The notes below the pieces were generated by a model. It was given only the letters and a program-made list of their open reading frames with translations. It did not search any database and had not been told where the DNA came from. Made by a program: the position numbers and the translations under genes. Positions 53,303 to 62,370 of a stretch of DNA of 64,000 nt are shown here, piece by piece (position 1 is the first letter of the stretch; every line of letters begins with the position of its first letter). The stretch comes from Vibrio litoralis DSM 17657 (lineage in GTDB: Bacteria > Pseudomonadota > Gammaproteobacteria > Enterobacterales > Vibrionaceae), in contig NZ_AUFZ01000005.1 in NCBI RefSeq assembly GCF_000426765.1, positions 25,737-89,736 on the forward strand. The letters run 5' to 3'.

Positions 53303-53732
53303 TTGAACGTCCCGCGCCTTGACGCTTTTTCTTACGAACTTCTAATAACTCACCGTGCCTACCGATAAAGGCTTCCATCCAGGCTTGAATCGCCAGTGGC
53401 ATATCAATGGATAGCACCAAGTAATCGGTATCCATGTAGCAGGCTATCGCTGCTTGTGAGACGGTTAAGTGTGAGATTTTAGGCGCAGAATTGGTGTCTA
53501 GAAACTCTAATGCAAGAAACAGTTTTGGTTGCTTTGAACTAAGATTAAAACGGTAATCGGTTCGCTCGTCTTTATACAGTTCTAGTAATTGTAAGTAAGG
53601 ATGAGATTCGTTGATATCAGGTGTTAAGTTGACGCCTTGCCATTGCCAAGATTCCGTTTCCCAGCGACCAATAAGCTTGATCTGCTTTTCTAATAGACAG
53701 AGAATCGGCCAACTGTGAGTTGTTTTTTTCAT
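53292..53732 (-). CDS. DUF3305-like protein of the formate dehydrogenase locus
   Basis: This 146-residue protein (MKKTTHSWPILCLLEKQIKL, then GRWETESWQWQGV) matches the DUF3305 pattern, with a Trp-rich start and basic end (RKKKRQGAGRSNG). It is the usual partner of DUF3306. Start at the ATG at 53732. It is divergent from fdhD. Confidence 0.75.
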   Translation of the reverse strand: MKKTTHSWPILCLLEKQIKLIGRWETESWQWQGVNLTPDINESHPYLQLLELYKDERTDYRFNLSSKQPKLFLALEFLDTNSAPKISHLTVSQAAIACYMDTDYLVLSIDMPLAIQAWMEAFIGRHGELLEVRKKKRQGAGRSNGN

Positions 53733-53949
53733 CAAAATTGAAATCCTTTTTCTAGGTGCACGGATTTTGTTCTACGATAATGTGACAATGTTTGACATAA
53801 ATCATTAAACTTACTGATAATAGGGTAATTCACCCATTTATGGGTAGGCGTTAAGCGAATTAATTGGTTTATTATTGATTTTAATCTTATTTTTTCTGTC
53901 AAAATCACCTCATTCCAGTAAGAGAGTCTCAAACTCTCAAGGAGATCAT

Positions 53950-54783
53950 GTGTCCGAATACCCAAGCATAATCAAAAGCGGTTCTACCCCTGTTCAAACT
54001 GAAACCGTAGAAGTATTCGATGAGTATGGCGAAAAACTCACTAAAGAAATCGCCTGTGAGCGCCCTCTTACCGTGTTATTAAATTGGAAAGAAATCGTCA
54101 CCTTGATGACATTAGGTTCTCGCCCTGAATCCTTGGTACTTGGCTATTTAAAAAACCAAGGCTTTCTTCATGACCCAAAAGCAATTGAATCCGTTATTAT
54201 TGATTGGCAAACGCAAAGCGCTGCAATTGTCACCAATGAAAATACCGACCATTTAGATAAAGCATTAGAGAAAAAGACCGTTACGTCTGGCTGTGGTCAA
54301 GGCACCATGTATGGCAACGTAATGGCGCAACTTGAAAACTATCAAGTCCCGCAAGTTCTCTTAAAACAATCGGATATTTACGCCACACTTGAAGCCTTAA
54401 CGCATTTTAATGAAACCTATAAAAAAGCCGGTGCGGTTCATGGTTGTGCGGTATGTCGTGGCAGCGAGATATTATCCTTTGTGGAAGATGTTGGTCGCCA
54501 TAATGCGGTGGATACTTTGGCTGGTGAAATGTGGTTAAAACAAGAAATGGGTGACGATAAAATTTTTTACACTACTGGTCGTTTAACCTCTGAAATGGTT
54601 ATCAAAGTCGCGCAAATGGGAATCCCTACGTTGTTATCTCGTTCTGGTGTCACTCAAATGGGGCTCGACCTTGCTAAAAAATTTGGTATTACGACGATTG
54701 CTCGTGCCAAAGGTTTACGCTTCCAAGTCTTTTCTGGGGCTGAAAAAATTGAATTTGATGTCAAAGGAAACCAATCGGAGTAA
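53950..54783 (+). CDS. fdhD: Formate dehydrogenase sulfurtransferase FdhD
   Basis: This 277-residue protein transfers sulfur from IscS to the bis-MGD cofactor before insertion into FdhA. The Cys loop is HGCAVCRG and TSGCGQGTMYGN is a family motif, followed by EDVGRHNAVDTLAG. I start at GTG 53950, where GGAG is 5 bases upstream. An ATG at 53948 is out of frame, and the open frame back to 53875 has no ribosome site. Confidence 0.93.
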   Translation: MSEYPSIIKSGSTPVQTETVEVFDEYGEKLTKEIACERPLTVLLNWKEIVTLMTLGSRPESLVLGYLKNQGFLHDPKAIESVIIDWQTQSAAIVTNENTDHLDKALEKKTVTSGCGQGTMYGNVMAQLENYQVPQVLLKQSDIYATLEALTHFNETYKKAGAVHGCAVCRGSEILSFVEDVGRHNAVDTLAGEMWLKQEMGDDKIFYTTGRLTSEMVIKVAQMGIPTLLSRSGVTQMGLDLAKKFGITTIARAKGLRFQVFSGAEKIEFDVKGNQSE

Positions 54784-54881
54784 TTAAACCGCTTGGCTTT
54801 CTTTTGATTCAAACAAATGGCCTTTTATCAGGCCGTCATTGATAAAATTGGTTTAACCATTAACAATAAGATGGAATTTCT

Positions 54882-55697
54882 ATGAAAATGCGCTTCTGGA
54901 CAACCGCCCTGCTTTGCTTAGCTACTCTCGTTCCAACCGCTAATGCACAAGATGCCAAAACGATTCGCCTTGCGACGACGACCAGTACTTACCATTCAGG
55001 TCTTTTAGACTACCTACTGCCTAAATTTAAAAATGAAACTGGCTACACCATTGATGTGATTGCAGTGGGAACAGGTAAAGCATTGAAAATGGGCGAAAAT
55101 GGTGATGTTGATTTAGTGATGACTCACGCGCCGGGCGCAGAAGCGGAATTCATCAGTAAAGGCTTTGGTATTGAGCCACACCACTTAATGTATAACGACT
55201 TTGTGATTGTTGGTCCGAAGAATGATCCAGCGAGCATCAAAGGTGAAAAGTCAGCCGCTAAAGCATTAAAAACACTAGCCGATAAAAACATCACTTTTGT
55301 TTCTCGTGGTGATGATTCTGGTACTGATAAAAAAGAAAAATCGATTTGGAAACAAGACAACATTCAACCTAGCTTTTCTGCTTACCGTTCAGTCGGTCAA
55401 GGCATGGGTCCAACGTTGAATATGGCATCTGAACTGCAAGGTTATACGTTAACTGACCGCGGTACTTGGATTGCTTATGAAAGTAAACTGGATCTAGACA
55501 TCATGGTGGAAGGTGATAAAGCGCTATTCAACCCATATCAAGTTATCTTGGTGAATCCTGAGCGTTATAACGGCTTGAACACTAAAGGTGCGCGTGATTT
55601 CAGTCACTGGTTAATCTCTAAACACGGTCAACAACTGATCAATGATTACCAGTTACAAGGTCAGAAATTATTTACCGCAAGTTACGACGGTAAATAA
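54882..55697 (+). CDS. tupA: Tungstate-binding periplasmic protein TupA
   Basis: This 271-residue protein has a signal peptide ending PTANA and the TupA hallmark IRLATTTSTYHSGLLDYLLP, where the TTTS loop contacts the oxyanion. AVGTGKALKMGENGDVDLVM, YNDFVIVGPKNDPA and RGDDSGTDKKE follow. It is specific for tungstate in known homologues; vanadate or molybdate remain possible. Position between fdhD and mobA fits supply of W/Mo to formate dehydrogenase. Confidence 0.9.
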   Translation: MKMRFWTTALLCLATLVPTANAQDAKTIRLATTTSTYHSGLLDYLLPKFKNETGYTIDVIAVGTGKALKMGENGDVDLVMTHAPGAEAEFISKGFGIEPHHLMYNDFVIVGPKNDPASIKGEKSAAKALKTLADKNITFVSRGDDSGTDKKEKSIWKQDNIQPSFSAYRSVGQGMGPTLNMASELQGYTLTDRGTWIAYESKLDLDIMVEGDKALFNPYQVILVNPERYNGLNTKGARDFSHWLISKHGQQLINDYQLQGQKLFTASYDGK

Positions 55698-55723
55698 GCT
55701 AGTTAAATTATTGAGAGAAAAGA

Positions 55724-56422
55724 ATGCAGATCTGGCAAACGACACTTGATGCACTTCAGTTATTAGTCAGCTTTGATGCCGATTTATGGAAAGTAGTGTC
55801 GGTGTCTTTTTCGGTTTCATTTAGTGCCATCCTATTGGTTTTAATTCCAGCGTTACTGTGCGCGTTTATTTTGGCCTATTGTGAGTTTCCCGGACGCTGG
55901 ATGCTGCTTTCTTTTGTTCATACATTACAAGCCGTTCCAACTGTTGTGATCGGCTTACTTTTGTATATGACGTTATCGCGCGCAGGTCCGCTGGGTGACT
56001 GGCAAATGCTATTTACCCAAAAGGCGATGATTTTAGGGCAGATGTTGATTAGCTTCCCTATCCTCGTTTCACTGATGTATGGCGCGTTTCAAAACAGTGA
56101 TAAACGCTCAATTGAAACCTCTTATACACTAGGGGTCAGTCGTATACGTATTTTAATGACCTTGCTGTGGGAAACACGCTTTCCTTTATTTGCAGCGGTT
56201 GTGGCGGGTTTTTCTCGGATCATCACCGAAGTCGGTTGTTCTATGATGGTGGGTGGTAATATTCTCAATTCCACTCGTAACATTCCGACAGCCATTGCGC
56301 TAGAGAGCCAAAAAGGCGCGTTTGCTCAAGGGGTCGCACTAGGCATGGTTCTTTTGCTGCTTGCTTTAGTGATGAACTTTATTTTAACGTCTGCCAAGGG
56401 GCAGGGACATTTACGGGTTTAA
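55724..56422 (+). CDS. tupB: Tungstate ABC transporter permease TupB
   Basis: This 232-residue permease has five or so membrane helices and the EAA-like loop SIETSYTLGVSRIRILMTLLW. FVHTLQAVPTVVIGLLLYMT is typical of TupB. Starts 26 bases after tupA. Confidence 0.9.
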   Translation: MQIWQTTLDALQLLVSFDADLWKVVSVSFSVSFSAILLVLIPALLCAFILAYCEFPGRWMLLSFVHTLQAVPTVVIGLLLYMTLSRAGPLGDWQMLFTQKAMILGQMLISFPILVSLMYGAFQNSDKRSIETSYTLGVSRIRILMTLLWETRFPLFAAVVAGFSRIITEVGCSMMVGGNILNSTRNIPTAIALESQKGAFAQGVALGMVLLLLALVMNFILTSAKGQGHLRV

Positions 56423-56468
56423 TTATCTAAACTGTCCCTCGTAAGCACTATAAAAAATGGAATAAACC

Positions 56469-57176
56469 ATGCTGCCATTACAAGTGTCTAATTTATCAAT
56501 GCAATTCAAGGATAAGGTTCTATTCCATATCCCTAAGCTGCAACTTGCTCCCAATGAAGCAGTGTATTTACGTGGCGACAATGGCGTAGGCAAAACTACA
56601 TTATTAAAAATTTTATCCGGCCTTATTGAACCTACCTCCGGCAGTTTAAGTCATTCCCAGTCTTGGTTATCACGTTGGTTTAACCCGAATAAACACGGCA
56701 TTGTTTATTTACATCAGTCTCCTTACCTATTTGATGATACTGTGTATAAAAACGTGTTATATGCCATAAAATTTGCCAAGCTCTCTCGCCAAGAAAAACG
56801 AACTCAAGTGATCACGGCATTACGTAAAGTGGGTCTTGAAACTCTTGCCGATGAGCATGTATCGGTATTATCTGGCGGAGAAAAACAGCGTATTGCAATG
56901 GCGCGAGCTTGGATCACTAAACCGGCAATCCTTTTAATGGATGAACCTAGCTCTAGCCTTGATCTTGAATCTATTTCACGTCTAACCTTGTTAGCCAAAG
57001 AGCTATTAGAAATTGGTTCAAGCTTAGTGATTACCAGCCATCAACAAAATGAACTGACTCAACTATGTTCAAAGCAATGGTGGATAAAAAATCATACTTT
57101 GGTTGAATCGCCGTTATTACAAGTAATTCAAGATTCAGCCGAACCTGAACAACGACATCAAACCACAGTGCTATAA
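56469..57176 (+). CDS. tupC: Tungstate ABC transporter ATP-binding protein TupC
   Basis: This 235-residue ATPase has Walker [17 protein letters not shown], signature [14 protein letters not shown] and Walker [13 protein letters not shown]. It couples with TupB. mobA begins 20 bases on. Confidence 0.9.
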   Translation: MLPLQVSNLSMQFKDKVLFHIPKLQLAPNEAVYLRGDNGVGKTTLLKILSGLIEPTSGSLSHSQSWLSRWFNPNKHGIVYLHQSPYLFDDTVYKNVLYAIKFAKLSRQEKRTQVITALRKVGLETLADEHVSVLSGGEKQRIAMARAWITKPAILLMDEPSSSLDLESISRLTLLAKELLEIGSSLVITSHQQNELTQLCSKQWWIKNHTLVESPLLQVIQDSAEPEQRHQTTVL

Positions 57177-57196
57177 AGAAAGGGTGCTATAGAGAC

Positions 57197-57799
57197 ATGA
57201 CGCTAAAACCACAACAAATCGATTGGGTGATCCTCGCTGGAGGCCAAGGCTCTCGCATGGGAGGCATGGACAAAGGATTAGTTGAGCTCAATGGTAAACC
57301 ACTGATTGAATACGTGATTGAAGCACTACAACCTCAAACGTCGAGTATCACAATTAACGCTAACCGTAGTCATGATATTTATCAGCAATACGCCCCAGTA
57401 ATAGCCGACAGTTTCACTGAGTTCCCCGGCCCACTAGGTGGTATTCATGCAGGGCTTAGTCACCTAGGTGAAAACCAACAAGGTGAAAACCAATGGGTCG
57501 GTTTTGTACCTTGTGATAGTCCGAATATTCCCAGTAATCTCGCACAACTATTTTGCGATGCGTGGCATGAAGAGGCGGATATTTTAGTGGCTCATGATGG
57601 CGAGTTTTATCAGCCGGTATTTACCCTATTTCATCGTCGCGTTGTTGATAAACTGCATGCCTTTTTAGCGCGTGGCGAACGTAAAATCATTCTATTTTAT
57701 GATGAGTGCAATACGATCAAGGTTGATTTTTCGAATGCAAAAGACACATTCATCAACTTAAATACCCCAGAACAGCTCAAGACGTTTTCTCAACGCTAA
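57197..57799 (+). CDS. mobA: Molybdenum cofactor guanylyltransferase MobA
   Basis: This 200-residue enzyme attaches GMP to molybdopterin to form MGD, required by the formate dehydrogenase nearby. GTP motif [19 protein letters not shown]; later [11 protein letters not shown] and [15 protein letters not shown] segments. It has a small [11 protein letters not shown] duplication in the middle (GENQ twice). Complete in length. Confidence 0.93.
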   Translation: MTLKPQQIDWVILAGGQGSRMGGMDKGLVELNGKPLIEYVIEALQPQTSSITINANRSHDIYQQYAPVIADSFTEFPGPLGGIHAGLSHLGENQQGENQWVGFVPCDSPNIPSNLAQLFCDAWHEEADILVAHDGEFYQPVFTLFHRRVVDKLHAFLARGERKIILFYDECNTIKVDFSNAKDTFINLNTPEQLKTFSQR

Positions 57800-57801
57800 T
57801 C

Positions 57802-57820
57802 TATACCCAAGTAACTTCAA
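57802..57820. repeat. Half copy of the palindromic repeat
   Basis: TATACCCAAGTAACTTCAA is identical to the left arm of the element at 30804. It lies between mobA and mobB-moeA. Confidence 0.8.
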
Positions 57821-57841
57821 CGATAATGAGAAGGTTTTTCT

Positions 57842-59656
57842 ATGACTTCATTTCCTATTCCAGTGCTTGGCTTTGCGGCTTACAGCGGCACAGGCAAAAC
57901 TACCCTACTTGAAGCCTTGCTACCTAAGCTCACCGCAAAAGGTTTACGAATTGGGGTATTCAAACACGCTCACCATGATTTCGATATTGATCAGCCAGGA
58001 AAAGACAGCCATAGATTAAGAAAAGCTGGCGCATCACAAATGTTGATTGCTTCACGTAACCGTCACGCCTTAATGACAGAGACACCGGACAAAGAAGCCA
58101 ATTTTTTCAAACTACTTGAACATTTTGATCTCGTTAACCTCGACTTTATCCTAGTCGAAGGCTGTAAAAACCTATCTTTCCCTAAAATAGAGTTGCACCG
58201 TGAGGTAGTCGGTAAACCTTGGCTATATCCTCATGATGACAATATTTTTGCCATCGCTTCCGATAGTGTTGAGATTCAAACCTCCCTGCCACATGTTGAT
58301 ATCAACGATCTCGATGCGATTTGTGAATTGGTAGAAAACCTTGTACTAGGTAACAATCTCACCGTACTAGGTAGCAATACCAGCAAATCTTCAACCGCAG
58401 CTTCGTGCGATACATTATCCCCTGCTTTTTTATCGGTTGAGCAAGGTTTAGATAAGATTTTAAGTACACTAAAGCAGCCTAAAACCACTGAACAGCAATC
58501 TCTATTCAAAGCTCGTTTAAACGTAATAGGCGAAGATATAATTTCACCGATTAATGTACCAGCTTATTGCAATTCGGCGATGGATGGTTACGCGCTACGT
58601 GGGCAAGATATTCTTGATGGCGTCACTTCTTTTGATGTCGTCACTGAGATCTTAGCCGGAAGTGGTTATGCCGATGAGATTCAAACTGGCCAAGCGGCCA
58701 AGATCATGACCGGTGCACCAATACCGCCAGGTGCCGACACGGTGATCATGCGTGAACAGAGTCAACTGGATGAAAACGGTACAACCAAATCCGTATTATT
58801 TTCAGTCAATCATAATGAATTTAAAATTGGTCAAAATGTGCGTCAAGCTGGTGAAGATCTTGCTCAAAATAGCGTTGTTTTTAAGCAAGGTACCCGCATT
58901 ACTTCGCCAGAACTCGGCATGTTAGCGTCTTTAGGAATTAGCTATATTCCTGTTTACCTTCAACTGAAAGTCGCGGTATTTTCAACCGGTGATGAAGTAC
59001 AAGCACCGGGAGAAGCATTAAACGATCACTGCATTTATGATTCAAACCGCTTTACCGTCATGGCGCAACTTGAACGACTCGGTTGTGAAGTGATTGATTT
59101 AGGCATCATTGAAGATAACGAGGCTGCACTAGAATCCACCCTACTTGAAGCCTCAACACAAGCCGATGCAATTATTTCATCCGGTGGGGTTTCGGTTGGT
59201 GATGCCGACTTTATCAAAACCGTACTCGATAAAATCGGTCAGATTAATTTCTGGCGAATCAATATGCGCCCGGGCCGCCCTTTAGCCTTTGGTCATATTA
59301 ATCAAACGCCATTCTTTGGACTACCGGGCAATCCGGTTGCGGTTATGGTGTCATTTTTAGCCTTTGTTGAGCCCGCCCTTCGCTTTATGCAAGGTGAACA
59401 AAATTGGCAGCCAATGAAGTTAAAAGCGGAAACCGAAAGCAAAGTATTTTCACGCTTAGGTCGAACCGAATTCACTCGCGGAATTTATCATCTAGATGAC
59501 TTCGGGCAATTAAAAGTACGCACTACTGGTAGACAAGGCTCTGGCATTTTACGTTCAATGAGTGAAGCCAATTGCATCATTGAAATTCCACCGCATGTGG
59601 AGTTTGCTAAAGAGGGCGAAATGGTGACTATTTTACCATTAGAAGGACGTTTATAG
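57842..59656 (+). CDS. MobB-MoeA fusion, molybdenum cofactor biosynthesis
   Basis: This 604-residue protein joins two enzymes. Residues 1 to about 170 are MobB, a GTP-binding adaptor (GFAAYSGTGKTTLLEALLPK, ILVEGCKNLSFPKIELHR). After a linker (about 180-215), the rest is MoeA, which inserts molybdate or tungstate into adenylylated molybdopterin (PAYCNSAMDGYALRG, GAPIPPGADTVIMREQ, DSNRFTVMAQL, SSGGVSVGDADF, FGLPGNPVAVMV). Both parts look complete. Fusion would channel cofactor between metal insertion and MobA-dependent guanylylation. Confidence 0.92.
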   Translation: MTSFPIPVLGFAAYSGTGKTTLLEALLPKLTAKGLRIGVFKHAHHDFDIDQPGKDSHRLRKAGASQMLIASRNRHALMTETPDKEANFFKLLEHFDLVNLDFILVEGCKNLSFPKIELHREVVGKPWLYPHDDNIFAIASDSVEIQTSLPHVDINDLDAICELVENLVLGNNLTVLGSNTSKSSTAASCDTLSPAFLSVEQGLDKILSTLKQPKTTEQQSLFKARLNVIGEDIISPINVPAYCNSAMDGYALRGQDILDGVTSFDVVTEILAGSGYADEIQTGQAAKIMTGAPIPPGADTVIMREQSQLDENGTTKSVLFSVNHNEFKIGQNVRQAGEDLAQNSVVFKQGTRITSPELGMLASLGISYIPVYLQLKVAVFSTGDEVQAPGEALNDHCIYDSNRFTVMAQLERLGCEVIDLGIIEDNEAALESTLLEASTQADAIISSGGVSVGDADFIKTVLDKIGQINFWRINMRPGRPLAFGHINQTPFFGLPGNPVAVMVSFLAFVEPALRFMQGEQNWQPMKLKAETESKVFSRLGRTEFTRGIYHLDDFGQLKVRTTGRQGSGILRSMSEANCIIEIPPHVEFAKEGEMVTILPLEGRL

Positions 59657-59866
59657 CTCCAATCTAACCCCACGTTATTTAGGCATAATTCCTCAAGAGT
59701 CAAAGTTAAAGCTCTGACTCTTGAAGTCACTTGGGTGTAAGTGACTAAAAAAACGTCACTCAGCCCATAAAGTCGACAAACAGTCGCAAAGCGCTAACTT
59801 TCTGCTTGCAACCTTATGATAGCGTGGTTAATATCTTTCTCGTTCGATAATAATGCTTTAAAAAAT
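59657..59866. other. Gap between mobB-moeA and the tRNA genes
   Basis: Contains a hairpin CAAGAGTCA/TGACTCTTG (59694-59723), a half copy of the dispersed repeat (59720-59739), and AGTCACTT/AAGTGACT. The tRNA promoter must lie in the last 100 bases; I see no strong consensus. Confidence 0.5.
59720..59739. repeat. Half copy of the palindromic repeat
   Basis: CTTGAAGTCACTTGGGTGTA differs from the right arm at 30804 by one base. Confidence 0.75.
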
Positions 59867-59943
59867 GCCCGCTTAGCTCAGTTGGTTAGAGTACTTGCAT
59901 GACATGCAAGGTGTCACTGGTTCGAGTCCAGTAGCGGGCACCA
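59867..59943 (+). tRNA. tRNA-Val (GAC)
   Basis: It folds as a complete 77-nt cloverleaf. Acceptor stem GCCCGCT/AGCGGGC, D stem GCTC/GAGT, anticodon stem CTTGC/GCAAG with loop ATGACAT (anticodon GAC), T stem ACTGG/CCAGT, discriminator A and encoded CCA. Confidence 0.96.
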
Positions 59944-59965
59944 TTTTTTAAAGCGTTATTAATTT

Positions 59966-60042
59966 GGGTCTTTAGCTCAGTTGGTTAGAGTACTTGCATG
60001 ACATGCAAGGTGTCGGCAGTTCGAGTCTGCCAAGACCCACCA
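59966..60042 (+). tRNA. tRNA-Val (GAC), second copy
   Basis: It folds as a complete 77-nt cloverleaf. Acceptor GGGTCTT/AAGACCC, anticodon arm identical to the first copy (anticodon GAC), T stem GGCAG/CTGCC, encoded CCA. Acceptor and T stems differ from the first, so this is an old, not recent, duplicate. Confidence 0.96.
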
Positions 60043-60048
60043 AATATA

Positions 60049-60081
60049 AACAAAGCCTGCTTATTATGAGCAGGCTTTGTT
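60049..60081 (+). terminator. Intrinsic terminator after the tRNA genes
   Basis: AACAAAGCCTGCT/AGCAGGCTTTGTT with a 7-nt loop, then GTTT. Confidence 0.85.
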
Positions 60082-60261
60082 GTTTCTGGCTTTCCTCTCT
60101 TTAACCGCCCTGCTTTTCTCTATGACACTTTGCAGTTAAATAAATATTAAGTTACATAAGATTCAATAAGATAAAGCCAATCCTTAAACCCTATAATTGA
60201 TACGTATTCTTTCTCAATGTTAGTATATCTATCGTCAATCATTTTTGTATGAAGGGTTCAC

Positions 60262-61278
60262 ATGACGTTGTTAATCGCGTTTGCCTCATTGTCTATTTTT
60301 GTTTCTTTCATTTGTTCCATACTAGAAGCCGCTTTGCTTTCTATTACGCCTAGTTTTATTGCCAAGCAAAAAATAACCAATGCTGCTCTGTATGAAAAGC
60401 TTAAAAACTTAAAAGATAAAATAGACGAACCACTCGCGGCGATACTCACATTAAATACGGTTGCTCATACCGTCGGCGCGACTGGTGTCGGGGCCCAAGT
60501 CGCCGTGCTGTGGGGAGATGCTTATCTAGGTGTCGCTTCTGGGATCATGACCCTGCTGATCCTGATTTTGTCTGAAATTTTACCTAAAACCATCGGAGCC
60601 AAATATTGGATGTATATGGCACCTTACCTACCATACATTCTTAATAGTCTCATTTTTATGTTAAAACCGTTTATTTTGATGTCTGATTTGATCATGAAAA
60701 TGTTTGGTAACCACAGCCACGATCACGACATTCGAAATGAAATTAAAGCCTTAACGCTACTAGGCCGCGAATTAAACAAGTTAGACATTGATGAACAACG
60801 TGTTATTTCGAATATTTTGGATCTTCACGAAATCAAAGTGAAAGATATTATGACTCCAAGGATTGTTTGTAAGGTAATCAAGCCTGATGAATCGCTAGAA
60901 AGTTTGGTCGCTAAAATGAAGCAGGAATCATTTTCACGTTACCCTGTTCTCGACTCTCAAGAAGCGCCACTCGGTGTGGTGTTTAAATATGACTTATTAG
61001 ATACAGACCTTAATCAGCCTGCTGAAAATATTATGCGTCCGGTGAAAGTAATTGCAGATAAAGTCAGTGTTGAACATCTGTTTTCTCAGTTCCTTCAAGA
61101 ACAGCAACACTTGAGCCTTGTCTATGATGAATATGGTTCTTGGCTTGGCTTTGTCACTATGGAAGATGTCATTGAGGCGATACTCGGAACTACTATCATG
61201 GATGAGAGTGACAGCATTCCTAATATGCGAAACTTTGCTAAAAAACGCTGGGAAAATAAAATGAAGAAATACCGTTGA
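60262..61278 (+). CDS. CNNM/CorC family membrane protein with CBS pair
   Basis: This 338-residue protein has an N-terminal DUF21 (CNNM) domain with about four membrane helices (FICSILEAALLSITPSFI, ILTLNTVAHTVGATGVG, LILSEILPKTIGA). Two CBS domains follow (DIMTPRIVCKVIKPDESL, SFSRYPVLDS, HLSLVYDEYGSWLGFVTMED). Members transport or regulate Mg2+/Co2+. The CorC_HlyC C-terminal transporter-associated domain is absent; the protein ends soon after the second CBS. Confidence 0.88.
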   Translation: MTLLIAFASLSIFVSFICSILEAALLSITPSFIAKQKITNAALYEKLKNLKDKIDEPLAAILTLNTVAHTVGATGVGAQVAVLWGDAYLGVASGIMTLLILILSEILPKTIGAKYWMYMAPYLPYILNSLIFMLKPFILMSDLIMKMFGNHSHDHDIRNEIKALTLLGRELNKLDIDEQRVISNILDLHEIKVKDIMTPRIVCKVIKPDESLESLVAKMKQESFSRYPVLDSQEAPLGVVFKYDLLDTDLNQPAENIMRPVKVIADKVSVEHLFSQFLQEQQHLSLVYDEYGSWLGFVTMEDVIEAILGTTIMDESDSIPNMRNFAKKRWENKMKKYR

Positions 61279-61333
61279 TTAGACGAAAAACACACCACTC
61301 CACTACTGTATTCATACTGATAACATCACATAT

Positions 61334-62239
61334 TCATGATTCTTTATGGGCTCGTATAATTTCATCACTTACCCACTGTAATAGTTGCTTAATCGCTTTC
61401 GACAAAACCTGATTCTGACGTACTACATACCCTAAGCTAGTGGTGGGGAAATCAGGAAGCTGTGTCACGATGGAACTGAGATTTGTTTTTGATGACACGG
61501 AAAAGGCCGGCACAATCGCCACGCCAAAACCGGCTTCTGCCCAATCAATCTGAGCATCAACACTCCCTACTTCCATTATTCGGTAATTTGAAAGCTTTAA
61601 TGTAGGTAGAGCTTCGTCAATCAAATCTCGTGTTCGGGTGTCATGGCCTAAAAGAATGAGAGTCGGTTCACTACCGGTTACATTTGAAGACTCGGCAGAT
61701 TGTTTCGCTTGTTGCTGCCATTGTTGAAGGTTATGCCCTAGTGCACACCATTTTATCTGCTGCAATTCGGTAAAATGTAACGGTTGGCTTTGCTTTTGAG
61801 CGATCACAAAACCTAGATCCGCTTCGGCATTCTTAACCAGTTCCGAAGCTTGCGATGAAGTGGTATTTAACAGCGTGAAATCGATACCCGGAAATTCTGC
61901 TTTAAACAATTGAAACGGCTCAATCAGCAGTAATCGCGAGATAATGTCACTAGCGGCAATGGTCAATGTTCCTCGGTTTAAATCATTAATCGCATTCATA
62001 TCCGCTTGGCAGGTTTGTAGCTCTAACAAAGTACGTTGGCTGCTTTCGAGTAACCGTTGCCCTGCTTGGGTCAAATGAAATGGATTGCGGTCGATTAACT
62101 TTACACTGGTGGCTTGCTCTAACTGCTTTAGGTGCAAACTGACATTCGGTTGAGTCATATGCAGTGCCGTGGCAGCCTTACCAAAGTGTTTATATTCCGC
62201 CAAAGTGACAAAAGTTTTTAACCAATTAATGTCTAACAT
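61334..62239 (-). CDS. LysR-type regulator divergent from purA2
   Basis: This 301-residue regulator has winged helix LDINWLKTFVTLAEYKHFGK then MTQPNVSLHLKQLEQATSVK, and a standard effector domain with GTLTIAASDIISRLLL. Divergence from the second purA (131-bp gap containing AT-rich palindromic sequence such as AATTATAATTAATT) suggests it controls that gene. Effector unknown. Confidence 0.85.
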   Translation of the reverse strand: MLDINWLKTFVTLAEYKHFGKAATALHMTQPNVSLHLKQLEQATSVKLIDRNPFHLTQAGQRLLESSQRTLLELQTCQADMNAINDLNRGTLTIAASDIISRLLLIEPFQLFKAEFPGIDFTLLNTTSSQASELVKNAEADLGFVIAQKQSQPLHFTELQQIKWCALGHNLQQWQQQAKQSAESSNVTGSEPTLILLGHDTRTRDLIDEALPTLKLSNYRIMEVGSVDAQIDWAEAGFGVAIVPAFSVSSKTNLSSIVTQLPDFPTTSLGYVVRQNQVLSKAIKQLLQWVSDEIIRAHKES

Positions 62240-62370
62240 AATCTCATCCCATCTTTTTCATTCCAACTAATACTATATGAGTTCCTTATCAAGACAATAA
62301 TTATAATTAATTTCTCATATTCATTAGGTAGGCATAGCATGATCCCTTAACCAATTAGGAGAACATAATT

